Assembly (NCBI GenBank): GCA_947258425.1
Contig: CAMYIG010000064.1
Span: 1 to 14,560 of the forward strand
DNA from: SZUA-76 sp945787585
GTDB taxonomy: Bacteria > Pseudomonadota > Gammaproteobacteria > SZUA-140
Length of the DNA stretch: 14,560 nt
Direction: 5' to 3'
Shown: in pieces, positions 7,094 through 14,560 of the stretch
Numbering within the stretch: position 1 is the stretch's first letter
Layout: each line of letters opens with the position of its first letter
Made by a program: the position numbers and the translations under genes
Notes under the pieces: generated by a model
What the model was told of the DNA's origin: nothing
The model's database searches: none
The model's input: only the letters and a program-made list of their open reading frames with translations

Positions 7094-8433
7094 CAACCAA
7101 ACCCCTGCATCTCATCCATTAACTGTGGCAGCCAGGTCACCACATCTGGAAACGCGATCAACAACCCCAGTACTGATAGTTGAATCACAATAAACGGTAT
7201 CACACCGCGATAGATCTGGGTAATCTTTACCGACGGCGGCGCGGCCGCCTTGAGGTAAAAGAGCGAAAAACCAAACGGGGGCGTGAGGAATGAGGTCTGT
7301 AGGTTCATCGCAATCAGAATCGCAAACCACACCGGATCGATATCCATCATAATCGCAATCGGTGCGATGATCGGCACCACCACAAAACAGATTTCAATAA
7401 AATCTAAAAAGAAGCCGAGCAGAAAGATGATCAGCATGCTGACGACGAGAAAGCCCCACTCCTCGCCCGGCAGCTCCATCATGATATCTTCGACCATCAT
7501 GTCGCCACCCATGCCGCGAAACACCAGCCCAAAGGTGGTGGCGCCGATCAGGATCAAAAACACCATACTGGTCATGCGCGTGGTCTGCTGCATTGTGCCC
7601 TGCAAGTTTGGAAAACTGAGACGCCGCCGCATCAGCGCCAGCAACATTGCGCCCAATGCGCCGACTGCCGCTGACTCGGTGGGTGAAGCGATGCCAAAAA
7701 AGATCGATCCCAGCACCGCGACTACCAGTGCCAGTGGCGGCAACAGGCTCTTCAGCACCGCCATCCACAAGCTGCTATCACCGCGCTCGGCCTGTAGCTT
7801 CTTTACATCGATTGCAGGCGCATGCTGCGGTCTGAACCATGCAACCAATAAAATAAAAATAATAAACAGTACGACCAGCAAAAAACCTGGCACCACTGCC
7901 CCGGCAAAGAGCTGGCCCACCGGCACGCCAACCACATCAGCCAGCAGAATCAATACAATGCTAGGCGGGATGATCTGTCCCAGCGTACCGGAAGCGGCGA
8001 TGGTGCCGGCAGCAAGTTCCGTACGATAACCATGCTTTAACAGTGCAGGCAGTGCAATCACCCCCATTGTCACCACAGTAGCGCCGACCACACCAGTAGT
8101 CGCGGCGAGCAGTGCGCCGACGATGACGATCGATACCGCGAGTCCGCCACGGATGCGGCCAAACAACATCCCCATTGTCTCCAACAGCTCTTCGGCAATG
8201 CCGGATTTCTCCAGCATGATCCCCATAAAGACAAACAGCGGCACGGCCAGCAATGTGAAGTTGGTCATGATGCCCCAGATGCGCATCGGTAGCAGCTCGA
8301 AGAAATCGAGGCCGAGGAAGATGCCGCCAAACACCATCGACACTGCACCGAGGGTGAAGGCGACGGGAAAGCCAATCATCAGCGCGATGATCACCACGCC
8401 GAACATAATGAGCGCCCACACTTCCATCTCCAT
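7093..8433 (-). CDS. dctM: TRAP transporter large permease subunit (DctM family)
   Basis: This 446-residue polytopic inner-membrane protein has about 12 hydrophobic segments, the usual size for DctM. Family signatures are present: GTLGQIIPPSIVLILLADVV (about residues 149-168) and the repeat-related ASPTESAAVGALGA (about 249-262). DctM carries the substrate path and sodium sites of the tripartite ATP-independent periplasmic transporters, which import organic acids with a binding protein using the sodium gradient. Substrate cannot be read from the permease; the small-subunit motifs fit the 2-oxoacid, lactate or chloroaromatic-type branch, as a guess. Its ATG overlaps the dctQ stop (TGATG). No substrate-binding protein gene (dctP) is present in the window. 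Confidence 0.96.
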   Translation of the reverse strand: MEMEVWALIMFGVVIIALMIGFPVAFTLGAVSMVFGGIFLGLDFFELLPMRIWGIMTNFTLLAVPLFVFMGIMLEKSGIAEELLETMGMLFGRIRGGLAVSIVIVGALLAATTGVVGATVVTMGVIALPALLKHGYRTELAAGTIAASGTLGQIIPPSIVLILLADVVGVPVGQLFAGAVVPGFLLVVLFIIFILLVAWFRPQHAPAIDVKKLQAERGDSSLWMAVLKSLLPPLALVVAVLGSIFFGIASPTESAAVGALGAMLLALMRRRLSFPNLQGTMQQTTRMTSMVFLILIGATTFGLVFRGMGGDMMVEDIMMELPGEEWGFLVVSMLIIFLLGFFLDFIEICFVVVPIIAPIAIMMDIDPVWFAILIAMNLQTSFLTPPFGFSLFYLKAAAPPSVKITQIYRGVIPFIVIQLSVLGLLIAFPDVVTWLPQLMDEMQGFG

Positions 8434-8996
8434 CAGACGTCTTGCTCCGGTGCTGTTTTCGCGTCGTCACCGCGTGTTGCAATCTTCTGCGCACTACGAA
8501 TAATCATCGCGACACCCTGGATCACTAATAAGACAAAGCAGAGCGGAATCATCATTTTAATCAGATAACGGTACGGTAGCCCGCCGGGGTCGGGCGAATG
8601 TTCGTCCAAAGTATAGGCATTTTCGACAAATGGCCACGCGCTATAAATAATGAGGATTGAGAACGGCAGCAGAAAAAAGAGTGTACCGAACAGATCAACC
8701 CATGCGCGTCGTCGCTCATTCATCCAGCGTGCGCGATAACAGAGATCGACTCGCACATGACAATCATGCTTCAACGTATACGCAGCACCGAGTAGAAAGA
8801 TCAATGCGAAGAGGTGCCACTCCAGCTCTTGTAATGCAACCGAGCCTTCCTGAAACAGATAACGCATGGTGACGTCGTAACTGACCAGCAGCACCAGCGC
8901 CAGCGTCAGCCACGCGACGATGCGACCGCTCCATTCGCTAAAGCATTCGATCACGCTGGCCACACGTGCCAGTGCATTGTTATTCTGTGATGTCAT
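8433..8996 (-). CDS. dctQ: TRAP transporter small permease subunit (DctQ family)
   Basis: This 187-residue protein has four predicted membrane helices and typical DctQ features: YDVTMRYLF after helix 1, then QELEWHLFALIFLLGAAYTL and a following HVRVDL, and SPDPGGLPYRYLIK (residues 134-147) before the last helix. DctQ partners DctM and helps dock the substrate-binding protein. The gene starts 8 bases after the gspN stop, with an AAAGAG ribosome binding site, and ends overlapping the dctM start. The SPDPGGLPYRYLIK stretch resembles small subunits of TRAP systems for 2-oxoacids or related acids; this is memory and not specific enough to assign substrate. The position directly behind gspN in a secretion operon is unusual. 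Confidence 0.95.
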   Translation of the reverse strand: MTSQNNNALARVASVIECFSEWSGRIVAWLTLALVLLVSYDVTMRYLFQEGSVALQELEWHLFALIFLLGAAYTLKHDCHVRVDLCYRARWMNERRRAWVDLFGTLFFLLPFSILIIYSAWPFVENAYTLDEHSPDPGGLPYRYLIKMMIPLCFVLLVIQGVAMIIRSAQKIATRGDDAKTAPEQDV

Positions 8997-9004
8997 GAAC
9001 TCTT

Positions 9005-9784
9005 TTAACCTGGCGCTGTGGTCAGTGCTTGCAACGGTAACTGTCCCTGATGTTTGATGGTGTAGACCCCTTTGGCATTGGGTGTGCCGATAAAACGCAG
9101 CCCCTGCCGCAGGTCGTTACGCTGGTTATCGCGCAACTCGATAGTCGCAGCAAAAATATAATCCCCAGCGGGCTGTATTAACAGCGTGCCATTCACCTTC
9201 AACGGGCCATCGATATCACGCACCACGCCATTAATTTTATCGTCCGCAGTCGTCAGTACCAGTTCGAAATTTCCAAACGTGGTGTTGTTCAGTTCCAGTC
9301 CGGCATCGCGCCAATGAATCGTTCCTTCGACAACGCCCAACTGTTCCCCTTCCAGTGCAAGCTCATCGAACTCAATCTCAAACAGGCCACTTAAGCCAAA
9401 CGCGAGCTGTGGCGAGAGTGTTTCAATCGCGGCGGCGGCGAGGCTACCTTTGAAATCGTGCAAATAAGGCCCGCTCAGGCCGCGCCCCAACGTGCCCGAG
9501 AAATCACGATCATCGTAACGAAAACTGACCGCGCTCTGCACACGCGCCAGTAACAATGCCGCGGGTTGTAGTTCCCATTGCAGTGATTCAAGTCGCTGTG
9601 GGCGCTGCCCCAATGTTGCGACTGCGGCACGCCCCTGCCACAGCGTGCCATCAATTTGATAGAGCGCGAGCGGCAACTTCTCTTTGCTCCAGTGATATAC
9701 CCTGTCTGCGGGGGTTTGTGCCACCACAAAAAAGAGATAACTCACCAGCGCAAGCGCGCCATAAAGTACGATCTTCTTTTTCAT
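9005..9784 (-). CDS. gspN: Type II secretion system protein N (GspN)
   Basis: This 259-residue protein begins with an uncleaved signal-anchor-like helix (residues about 5-23) followed by a periplasmic domain. Features fit GspN: an early DGTLWQGRA segment, then beta-rich repeats, and a C-terminal stretch ending LRFIGTPNAKGVYTIKHQGQ, close to the canonical (L)GTP...G.Y.L.Y.G ending. GspN is an accessory inner-membrane component found in a subset of T2SS; its exact role is unclear. Its ATG overlaps the gspM stop by four bases (ATGA), with AAGGG upstream. It is the last secretion gene before dctQ. Confidence 0.93.
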   Translation of the reverse strand: MKKKIVLYGALALVSYLFFVVAQTPADRVYHWSKEKLPLALYQIDGTLWQGRAAVATLGQRPQRLESLQWELQPAALLLARVQSAVSFRYDDRDFSGTLGRGLSGPYLHDFKGSLAAAAIETLSPQLAFGLSGLFEIEFDELALEGEQLGVVEGTIHWRDAGLELNNTTFGNFELVLTTADDKINGVVRDIDGPLKVNGTLLIQPAGDYIFAATIELRDNQRNDLRQGLRFIGTPNAKGVYTIKHQGQLPLQALTTAPG

Positions 9785-10269
9785 CCCGCACCCTTCAACG
9801 TCAGGCGCACATTAACCATGCCACTCTCGGCGTGTTGATCAACGGTAATACTATCAATCGACACCGTATGTCGATTTTGTAACGTTTCCAGCCAGCGCAT
9901 CATTTTGTCAAAGTTGGCGCGCTCAAGGCGAATCCGCACCTTGTCACTCCCTTCAGGTTCGACCCGCGTTACTGCACCGCCCAACCCACTGCGCTTGGCG
10001 GTCTGATCGGCCAGCGAGAGTAGCGACGCGCCGCCACTCACCGCACGATTCTGCGTGCCACTCCCTTTGCGTAACTGGGCTGCCTCAAGCGCCGCGGCTT
10101 CCATCCACTGACTCACGGCACGCTGCTCGCTCACTACCTCGCGCATGCGCTCAACGTCGCTGGCGAACGACAGCCAGCTCCACACCAGTAGCGCCACTAT
10201 CAGCAGTGATGCGCCGCCGATCACCACCATGCGCTCACGAGGGGCTAATGTTGCAAGCCACGCCTTCAT
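9781..10269 (-). CDS. gspM: Type II secretion system protein M (GspM)
   Basis: This 162-residue bitopic protein has a short cytoplasmic N-terminus containing LAPRERMVV, one transmembrane helix (about residues 14-33), and a periplasmic coiled-coil-then-alpha/beta domain ending in VRLTLKGAG. The 'L.PRER' opening and this size are typical of GspM. GspM binds GspL and links the cytoplasmic ATPase GspE to the pseudopilus platform. Its start overlaps the gspL stop (ATGA) and its stop overlaps the gspN start (ATGA). An AAGGT lies about eight bases before the ATG. Confidence 0.95.
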   Translation of the reverse strand: MKAWLATLAPRERMVVIGGASLLIVALLVWSWLSFASDVERMREVVSEQRAVSQWMEAAALEAAQLRKGSGTQNRAVSGGASLLSLADQTAKRSGLGGAVTRVEPEGSDKVRIRLERANFDKMMRWLETLQNRHTVSIDSITVDQHAESGMVNVRLTLKGAG

Positions 10270-11522
10270 GCGCCTTTACCTTTTAGTTGCAGGCGCGCTT
10301 CAACACGGTTGCCACGCGCAGTCGCCGAGAGGATCTCAACCTGCAAACCGGCCTCTTTTATAATGCGCTGCTTCAACTGATCCAGCCCCTGAATATCCGC
10401 AATCGCGAGCGCCATATCAAGCTGACCGTTGCGATAACTGATGCGCTGTAGTTCCAGCCCGTTGGCACCCTTCAGCGCATCGCCTACCGATGACAACAGG
10501 GTTAACAGACCATCATCGCTGCCACCCTCACCACCGCGTAATTTTTTGAGACACTGTTTCATCTGCGCTTCAGGGTTAACAATGCGTTTAGCGCCGGGGC
10601 AGGCGGCGAGATAAGTCTCTTCGATATGTTTTTTCAGCGCGGCCTGTTCTGCGCTCAGTTTAAAATAATCGACTACCGTCATCCCGCCAGAGATCAGCAG
10701 CAGTGCCGCCAGCATGGCCGCGGCGGCGCGCCACGGGCGTAGCAGCTTGCCGACCTGATCGCGGCGACTATATTGCCCCTGCAACAGGTTGAGCGTCTGT
10801 TTTTCATCCAGCCCTTGCGCCAGCAGTGCCAGCGCATCGACCGCCTCTTCTTCGCGACTCACCACCAGATCAAACTCACTCAACTGCTCGATCAGCAGCA
10901 GGTCATCGCCCGCGCCGGCACTGATCAGACGTAGCTGCTCAGGCGCGCCCGCCCCTTTGCCACTGGCCCGCAGCGCACTGCGCAACATCACCACCAGATT
11001 ATCTACGTCGACTGCAAAGCCCTGGTTGCGACCAGTACTGACCAGTGCGGTTTCGCCTTCCAGCAGTAACGTCCACTCCGGCCGGTCGGTGACCGGCAGA
11101 CAGCAGAGGTCGGCGACAATCATATGCGGCTCGACGCCGTGCATCCGCAATAACTCAAGCCACGACTGCATCTTTTGGTGCTCGACCACCACCGTGGCCA
11201 CCTGTCCGGCGGCATCCGGCTCATCGATCACAAAATGGAGCTGCTCGACATCACTCGCCAGTTGATCTTCGAGGAGATAGGGCACGGCACTGAGAATACG
11301 CTGACGATTGCGGCTCGGCACCGTGGCCGACATCAGCAATAGTTCTGTGGCAGGGACAATAACAATGACACGGCAACCACTCGCCGCGGCGGCGAGTTCA
11401 CCCATCGGCATCTCACTGGAGACCCCTTCCGCACCCGCTTCAGCGATGCGTAGCGTACGCAGCCCGATTTGGCGAGCGGCGCTGCTGTCACTGTTCAGCC
11501 GAATATAGAATTTTGGCTGCAT
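10266..11522 (-). CDS. gspL: Type II secretion system protein L (GspL)
   Basis: This 418-residue protein has the three-part GspL layout: a cytoplasmic actin-like domain (about 1-245), the conserved NLLQGQYSRRDQ stretch (about 245-256) just before one membrane helix (about 265-285), and a periplasmic ferredoxin-like domain with KRIVNPEAQM. Known role: the cytoplasmic domain holds the GspE ATPase while the periplasmic domain pairs with GspM. Cys308 and Cys324 in the periplasmic part flank the RIVNPEAQM motif and could form a disulfide. Its ATG overlaps the gspK stop (TAATG), with AGGG upstream. It ends in an ATGA overlap with gspM. Confidence 0.96.
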   Translation of the reverse strand: MQPKFYIRLNSDSSAARQIGLRTLRIAEAGAEGVSSEMPMGELAAAASGCRVIVIVPATELLLMSATVPSRNRQRILSAVPYLLEDQLASDVEQLHFVIDEPDAAGQVATVVVEHQKMQSWLELLRMHGVEPHMIVADLCCLPVTDRPEWTLLLEGETALVSTGRNQGFAVDVDNLVVMLRSALRASGKGAGAPEQLRLISAGAGDDLLLIEQLSEFDLVVSREEEAVDALALLAQGLDEKQTLNLLQGQYSRRDQVGKLLRPWRAAAAMLAALLLISGGMTVVDYFKLSAEQAALKKHIEETYLAACPGAKRIVNPEAQMKQCLKKLRGGEGGSDDGLLTLLSSVGDALKGANGLELQRISYRNGQLDMALAIADIQGLDQLKQRIIKEAGLQVEILSATARGNRVEARLQLKGKGA

Positions 11523-12448
11523 TAATCAACACCCTGCGCGCGCATTACTACTTCCACATTTGCGTTATTATCTCTCACCACCAGACTATACAGTTTTGTC
11601 CAGCTGCGCCCAAATTCAGCATCGACGGTTATTTTAAAATATCTTGTCTGCACACTGAGGCCTTCATTACCGGTGAGCACTCCGCCAAGCGCTGGATGTG
11701 CCACAAAGTCTGCTACTGACTGATAGCCATCAGGGTCGCGACCATCGATCAACTCATCTGCTTGCGCCTGCTCTATGTCCTCATGCAGCATCATTAATAC
11801 TTCGGCGCTGGCGGTATTCACATTGATTTCGGTATATTCAGGCAGCACCGTGACATACGGCCATAGCGTGTCGTAGAACTCACGCGTAATGCCGTTGATC
11901 AACAACAACTCGCTGACGCTCGCCATCGCTGCATCAGGGGTGCGATACGGAAGGTCCCTTCCGAGGTATTCAAAATCCTCCGCGCCGTCAGGAATACTGA
12001 CGTTTTGATCTTCATCGATCCAGTCGATGATCGCATAAACGAGTGCTTCATCCAGTCCAATGTCACGCAGCAAGCGCTGGAAACGCGCAATATCTAGCGT
12101 GCTCGGTTGTCCGTCATTCACCAGATTGTTGAGGTTAAAGCGCCCCTGTAGATCCTCAACCTGCCCTGCAACAATGCCACCTTCGACTAGAATTGGCCCC
12201 AGCGGCTTCATCCAGTCCTCGTCAAGGTGGTCGATCTGGTTATTCTGACCATCATAAATCAACACCTGCTTTCCGAGCTCCTCTCCGCCCAATGCAAGCA
12301 AGTATGCCTGCGATGATTCGATCACATTCGTCGTACGGCGAATATCGAGATGCTGGCGCGACGCCATCGCGACTGCGGCAATCGCGGCAATCGCCGTGAT
12401 CAGGATGGCGGTGATCAGTGCAGCACCACATTGACCGGGACGACGCAT
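11522..12448 (-). CDS. gspK: Type II secretion minor pseudopilin K (GspK)
   Basis: This 308-residue protein has a short prepilin leader (MRRPGQCG) before the hydrophobic AALITAILITAIAAIAAVAM, followed by SRQHLDIRRTTN and the large GspK alpha domain. As is usual for GspK, position +5 after cleavage is not Glu. Motifs typical of the family include IDWIDEDQN, GAEDFEYLGRDLPYRTPD and INVNTASAEVLMML. The Asp-rich loops match the known calcium-binding region of GspK. GspK sits at the pseudopilus tip with I and J. The preferred ATG (12448) follows the gspJ TAG by two bases; a GTG at 12451 overlapping that stop is an alternative that adds one residue. Confidence 0.96.
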   Translation of the reverse strand: MRRPGQCGAALITAILITAIAAIAAVAMASRQHLDIRRTTNVIESSQAYLLALGGEELGKQVLIYDGQNNQIDHLDEDWMKPLGPILVEGGIVAGQVEDLQGRFNLNNLVNDGQPSTLDIARFQRLLRDIGLDEALVYAIIDWIDEDQNVSIPDGAEDFEYLGRDLPYRTPDAAMASVSELLLINGITREFYDTLWPYVTVLPEYTEINVNTASAEVLMMLHEDIEQAQADELIDGRDPDGYQSVADFVAHPALGGVLTGNEGLSVQTRYFKITVDAEFGRSWTKLYSLVVRDNNANVEVVMRAQGVD

Positions 12449-12450
12449 CA

Positions 12451-13062
12451 CTACCCACTACCCGCCACGCGAAACAGCCGTTTGATCTCGCCCCACTCTT
12501 CGGTCTCGATGGTCAACTCAATCGCCTTTGGCAGCGTCGGTGCTGGCGCATTTTGTTGCGACAGGTTCCTGGGCGGCCACACGCTCTGCCACTCCATTCT
12601 TGCATCGAGGTAACTGAATTCAATCTGCTCAACCCCTTCAAACAGCGGGCCCGAGGCGGCTTCACTATCCTGCGCGCGGTCCAGCACTGCCCAGCTGGCG
12701 CGCATCAGCTGTTCATCTTCGATACGGTAGGCGATGCGCTGCAGGTGGCTGCGACTGAAATTGCCGGGGTTGCGTCGGCCATTGCGGGAAAATTCCAGGG
12801 TATCATCACTGCCCTCCATTGATGGCTGTGGATCACCGAAGTTATCACGGATCGAGCGGTTGGCCGCCTGTTCAATATCACGTTCAAGGATCGCAAATGA
12901 GGTCTGCAATGCCGCCAGTTTGGCCGCATGCTCATCACCCTGTTTGCGCGCCTGCATCACGATATCCAGCCCGCCGTAGCCCATTACGGCGACCACTGCA
13001 AAGATCGCCATCGCGACCAGCAGTTCGATCAATGTAAAACCGCTGCTACGAAGGCGGCTCAT
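12451..13062 (-). CDS. gspJ: Type II secretion minor pseudopilin J (GspJ)
   Basis: This 203-residue pseudopilin has a very short leader (MSRLRSSG) cut before FTLIELLVAMAIFAVVAVMG, with Glu at +5. The downstream domain shows the GspJ hallmarks: LQTSFAILERDIEQAANRSI, a LEFSRNGRRNP segment, LQRIAYRIED and a final KRLFRVAG. GspJ caps the pseudopilus with GspI and GspK and is matured by the prepilin peptidase GspO/PilD, whose gene is not in this window. Its start shares ATGA with the gspI stop. Confidence 0.97.
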   Translation of the reverse strand: MSRLRSSGFTLIELLVAMAIFAVVAVMGYGGLDIVMQARKQGDEHAAKLAALQTSFAILERDIEQAANRSIRDNFGDPQPSMEGSDDTLEFSRNGRRNPGNFSRSHLQRIAYRIEDEQLMRASWAVLDRAQDSEAASGPLFEGVEQIEFSYLDARMEWQSVWPPRNLSQQNAPAPTLPKAIELTIETEEWGEIKRLFRVAGSG

Positions 13063-13457
13063 GGCGGCGCACCAATATAGGCGACCACCGATGCCAGCGG
13101 CCTATCACTATCGATATCACTGCGCACTTCAACACCCAGGCGGCGTAGCCGATCATAAGCAACAGCCTCGACCTTTACTGTCCAGTACCAGTCACGCCCG
13201 GCCATCTCTACATCGCCCTTATCCTCACCGGTATTCGGCCACGCATTGGCTACCTGCATTTCGACTACCTTGTTGGTGGCTATCCAGTGGGCGAGGGTTT
13301 TATCCTGCAGCAGTGCGGCATTGCTGAGATTACGACTCGCCTCGGTGATCACCGCACCGAGGCCGATTGCGATCACCGCCAGCGCCACCATTACCTCCAG
13401 CAGGGTGAAACCACGCGCACGGGCAGGTGTGAATCTATTACGTGACCGATACATCAT
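13059..13457 (-). CDS. gspI: Type II secretion minor pseudopilin I (GspI)
   Basis: This 132-residue pseudopilin has leader MMYRSRNRFTPARARG, then FTLLEVMVALAVIAIGLGAV with Glu at +5. The conserved middle is present: LAHWIATNKVVEMQ and a GRDWYWTVKV segment, both typical of GspI. GspI nucleates the tip complex by pairing with GspJ. The first ATG (13457) overlaps the gspH TGA by one base (TGATG); a second ATG follows at once, so the exact start may be one codon later. A GTG one codon earlier would also be in frame. Confidence 0.96.
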   Translation of the reverse strand: MMYRSRNRFTPARARGFTLLEVMVALAVIAIGLGAVITEASRNLSNAALLQDKTLAHWIATNKVVEMQVANAWPNTGEDKGDVEMAGRDWYWTVKVEAVAYDRLRRLGVEVRSDIDSDRPLASVVAYIGAPP

Positions 13458-14026
13458 CACTGCTGCTCAATCTCGACCTTGCCGGTGATGCCCACCTTCA
13501 CGATAAAGCGCGCCTCGCCATCTTCGTGCCATAACGACAGTTCAAACGGACTCACCTCACCACTCGATAGCATATAGGCGCGCGGACCAACTGACTGCGC
13601 TTCGTCCGCCTCATCTTCTGCCAATTCTTCTGTCTCTGTATCCTCAGCCGGTTGATCTTCAAAGTTGAACGCATCCCCTTCGAGATAAAGCTCCAGTGAG
13701 ATTCCTTTGGGGAGTTCACGCTCACGCAACGCGGCATCATCTGATGGCGCCTGCCACTGGTTTTCCTTCAGTATGAGAAATTTATAACTATCGAGACCAA
13801 ACTCCAGCGCATGCTCGGTGGAGTGCAGTACCGACTCCTGCGCCGCCAGCGTAATTAGCGCGCCGAGACGTTGCGCCTCGGTCTCCACATCTTTATCAAC
13901 ACTGCGATTAAAAGAGACCACGACAAAGGTCAATATAATGCCGATGATCAGCGCCACCACCATCAACTCAATCAGGGTGAAACCCGCCGAACGATGGCGA
14001 TTAGGGCTGGATGCGGGAAACCTCAT
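13457..14026 (-). CDS. gspH: Type II secretion minor pseudopilin H (GspH)
   Basis: This 189-residue protein has leader MRFPASSPNRHRSAG, then FTLIELMVVALIIGIILTFV with Glu at +5. The downstream domain fits GspH: LGALITLAAQESVLHSTEHA, FGLDSYKFL and a C-terminal FIVKVGITGKVEIEQQ. GspH joins the tip complex to the GspG shaft. An acidic insert at about residues 123-142 (12 of 20 residues Asp or Glu) lies in a loop that is normally shorter and less charged. The start is 19 bases after the gspG stop. The Shine-Dalgarno is weak, and a GTG one codon upstream (14029) is an alternative start. Confidence 0.95.
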   Translation of the reverse strand: MRFPASSPNRHRSAGFTLIELMVVALIIGIILTFVVVSFNRSVDKDVETEAQRLGALITLAAQESVLHSTEHALEFGLDSYKFLILKENQWQAPSDDAALRERELPKGISLELYLEGDAFNFEDQPAEDTETEELAEDEADEAQSVGPRAYMLSSGEVSPFELSLWHEDGEARFIVKVGITGKVEIEQQ

Positions 14027-14045
14027 CACTGCCAGATGCCACTAC

Positions 14046-14459
14046 TCACTCACCCTCGAGGTTCCAGTTGCCGATATCGGCATCTTCACCTTCACCGCCC
14101 TGTGCGCCATCACGCCCCAGGGTGTAGATATCGATTACGCCATTCTGCCCAGGGTTTAAGTATAAATAGGGGTTGTCCCACGGGTCTTTGGGCAAACGTG
14201 GTAGCTCGTTACCGACCAGCGCCTCGAGCCCTTCATCGGTACCAGGATAGTCATGGTTTTCGAGTTTGTACATATTCAATGCGCTTTCGATCGCACGCAC
14301 GTCGGATTTGGCTTTAGTGATCTTCGCCTGCCCCGGTTTATCCATAATATTCGGCACGACAATCGATGCAAGAATGCCGAGGATAATAACTACCACCAGC
14401 ACTTCGATCAGGGTGAAGCCGCGCGAAGTGTTGCGTCTGTTGTGTGTCGATCTTTTCAT
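14046..14459 (-). CDS. gspG: Type II secretion major pseudopilin G (GspG)
   Basis: This 137-residue protein is a standard GspG: leader MKRSTHNRRNTSRG, hydrophobic helix FTLIEVLVVVIILGILASIV with Glu at +5, then KITKAKSDVRAIESALNMYK, HDYPGTDEGLEALV and PKDPWDNPYLYLNPGQNG. The C-terminal YTLGRDGAQGGEGEDADIGN holds the known calcium-binding loop. GspG polymerises into the pseudopilus that pushes folded exoproteins through the secretin. AGGAAG seven bases before the ATG at 14459 fixes the start; in-frame codons further upstream add 19 residues that do not look like a leader. A 49-base gap separates it from gspF, the largest gap in the operon. Confidence 0.97.
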   Translation of the reverse strand: MKRSTHNRRNTSRGFTLIEVLVVVIILGILASIVVPNIMDKPGQAKITKAKSDVRAIESALNMYKLENHDYPGTDEGLEALVGNELPRLPKDPWDNPYLYLNPGQNGVIDIYTLGRDGAQGGEGEDADIGNWNLEGE

Positions 14460-14508
14460 CTGAATCTTCCTGTTTCTCATTTCTATTAAATTTAAGGCCA
14501 CCGCGTCA

Positions 14509-14560
14509 TTAGCCAATCAGCTGGTTCATATTAAAAATGGGCAGCAGAATCGCGAGAATA
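14509..14560 (-). CDS. gspF: Type II secretion inner-membrane protein F (GspF), C-terminal end only
   Basis: The last 16 codons and stop of a minus-strand gene enter at the right edge. They read ILAILLPIFNMNQLIG, which fits the end of the last membrane helix and the conserved C-terminus of GspF (typically ...LPIF.MN.L). Position directly upstream of gspG is where gspF is expected. The rest lies outside the window. Confidence 0.85.
   Translation of the reverse strand, partial: ILAILLPIFNMNQLIG

Noticed and set aside
7283..8029. Long + strand open frame of 248 codons opposite dctM
   Set aside because: It is rich in Ser, Ile, Lys and Arg with no domain and lies fully antisense to a clear DctM gene; a codon-bias shadow.
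7961..8494. Minus-strand 177-codon frame overlapping dctM and dctQ in another frame
   Set aside because: Arg/His-rich composition and full overlap with two certain TRAP genes mark it as an out-of-frame shadow.
10789..11265. 158-codon + strand frame opposite gspL
   Set aside because: Mostly Ser, Ala and Arg, antisense to GspL; no ribosome binding site.
12418..12822. 134-codon + strand frame opposite gspJ
   Set aside because: It reads fairly like protein but is fully antisense to GspJ and has no start signal or recognisable domain.
13059..14459. Idea that the pseudopilin cluster belongs to a type IV pilus
   Set aside because: The G-H-I-J-K order followed by GspL, M and N, and the calcium-loop GspG, are specific to type II secretion.
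1..14560. CRISPR arrays, tRNA or rRNA genes, insertion sequences, integrases and toxin-antitoxin pairs
   Set aside because: No regularly spaced repeats, cloverleaf-like sequences, transposase motifs or terminal inverted repeats were seen when reading the window.

Overview
The window reads as a piece of a gammaproteobacterial chromosome. It has Sec and lipoprotein signals with Gram-negative lipoboxes, an outer-membrane beta-barrel, a type II secretion (T2SS) operon in the order gspF-G-H-I-J-K-L-M-N, and a DctQM-type TRAP transporter. The protein sequences do not let me name the genus. No rRNA, tRNA, CRISPR array, insertion sequence or phage gene is visible.

Left part (1-6583): loosely packed, AT-rich between genes, mostly + strand. 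It opens with the 5' end of a minus-strand gene running off the edge (possible 2OG-Fe(II) oxygenase). Next come a stand-alone CBS-pair protein, a 518-aa lipoprotein that looks like a beta-propeller, a multi-pass membrane protein with conserved-looking Asp/Glu/His residues, a 406-aa lipoprotein closed by a very strong terminator, a convergent small outer-membrane beta-barrel protein (minus strand), and a 75-aa lipoprotein. Most of these are cell-envelope proteins without an assignable function. They appear to be separate transcription units.

Right part (6621-14560): one dense minus-strand block, read from right to left. It starts with the last codons of gspF, then the major pseudopilin gspG, the minor pseudopilins gspH, I, J and K, the inner-membrane assembly genes gspL and gspM, and gspN. 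With an 8-bp gap it continues into the TRAP permease genes dctQ and dctM, then a 72-aa cysteine-rich protein and an 84-aa two-helix membrane protein. Nearly every junction is a 1-4 base stop/start overlap (ATGA, TGATG, TAATG), so the set is probably co-transcribed and translationally coupled. The T2SS genes build the pseudopilus (G-K) and its inner-membrane platform (F, L, M); gspC, D and E would lie beyond the right edge if the usual order holds.

The most interesting point is the tail of this operon. A TRAP permease without a linked substrate-binding protein is coupled upstream to a complete T2SS gene tail and downstream to a Cys-rich protein carrying GDCCVFCSYGDVPCPPIQ and to a small membrane protein. 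This arrangement may be a functional module or simple operon fusion; the sequence alone cannot decide.
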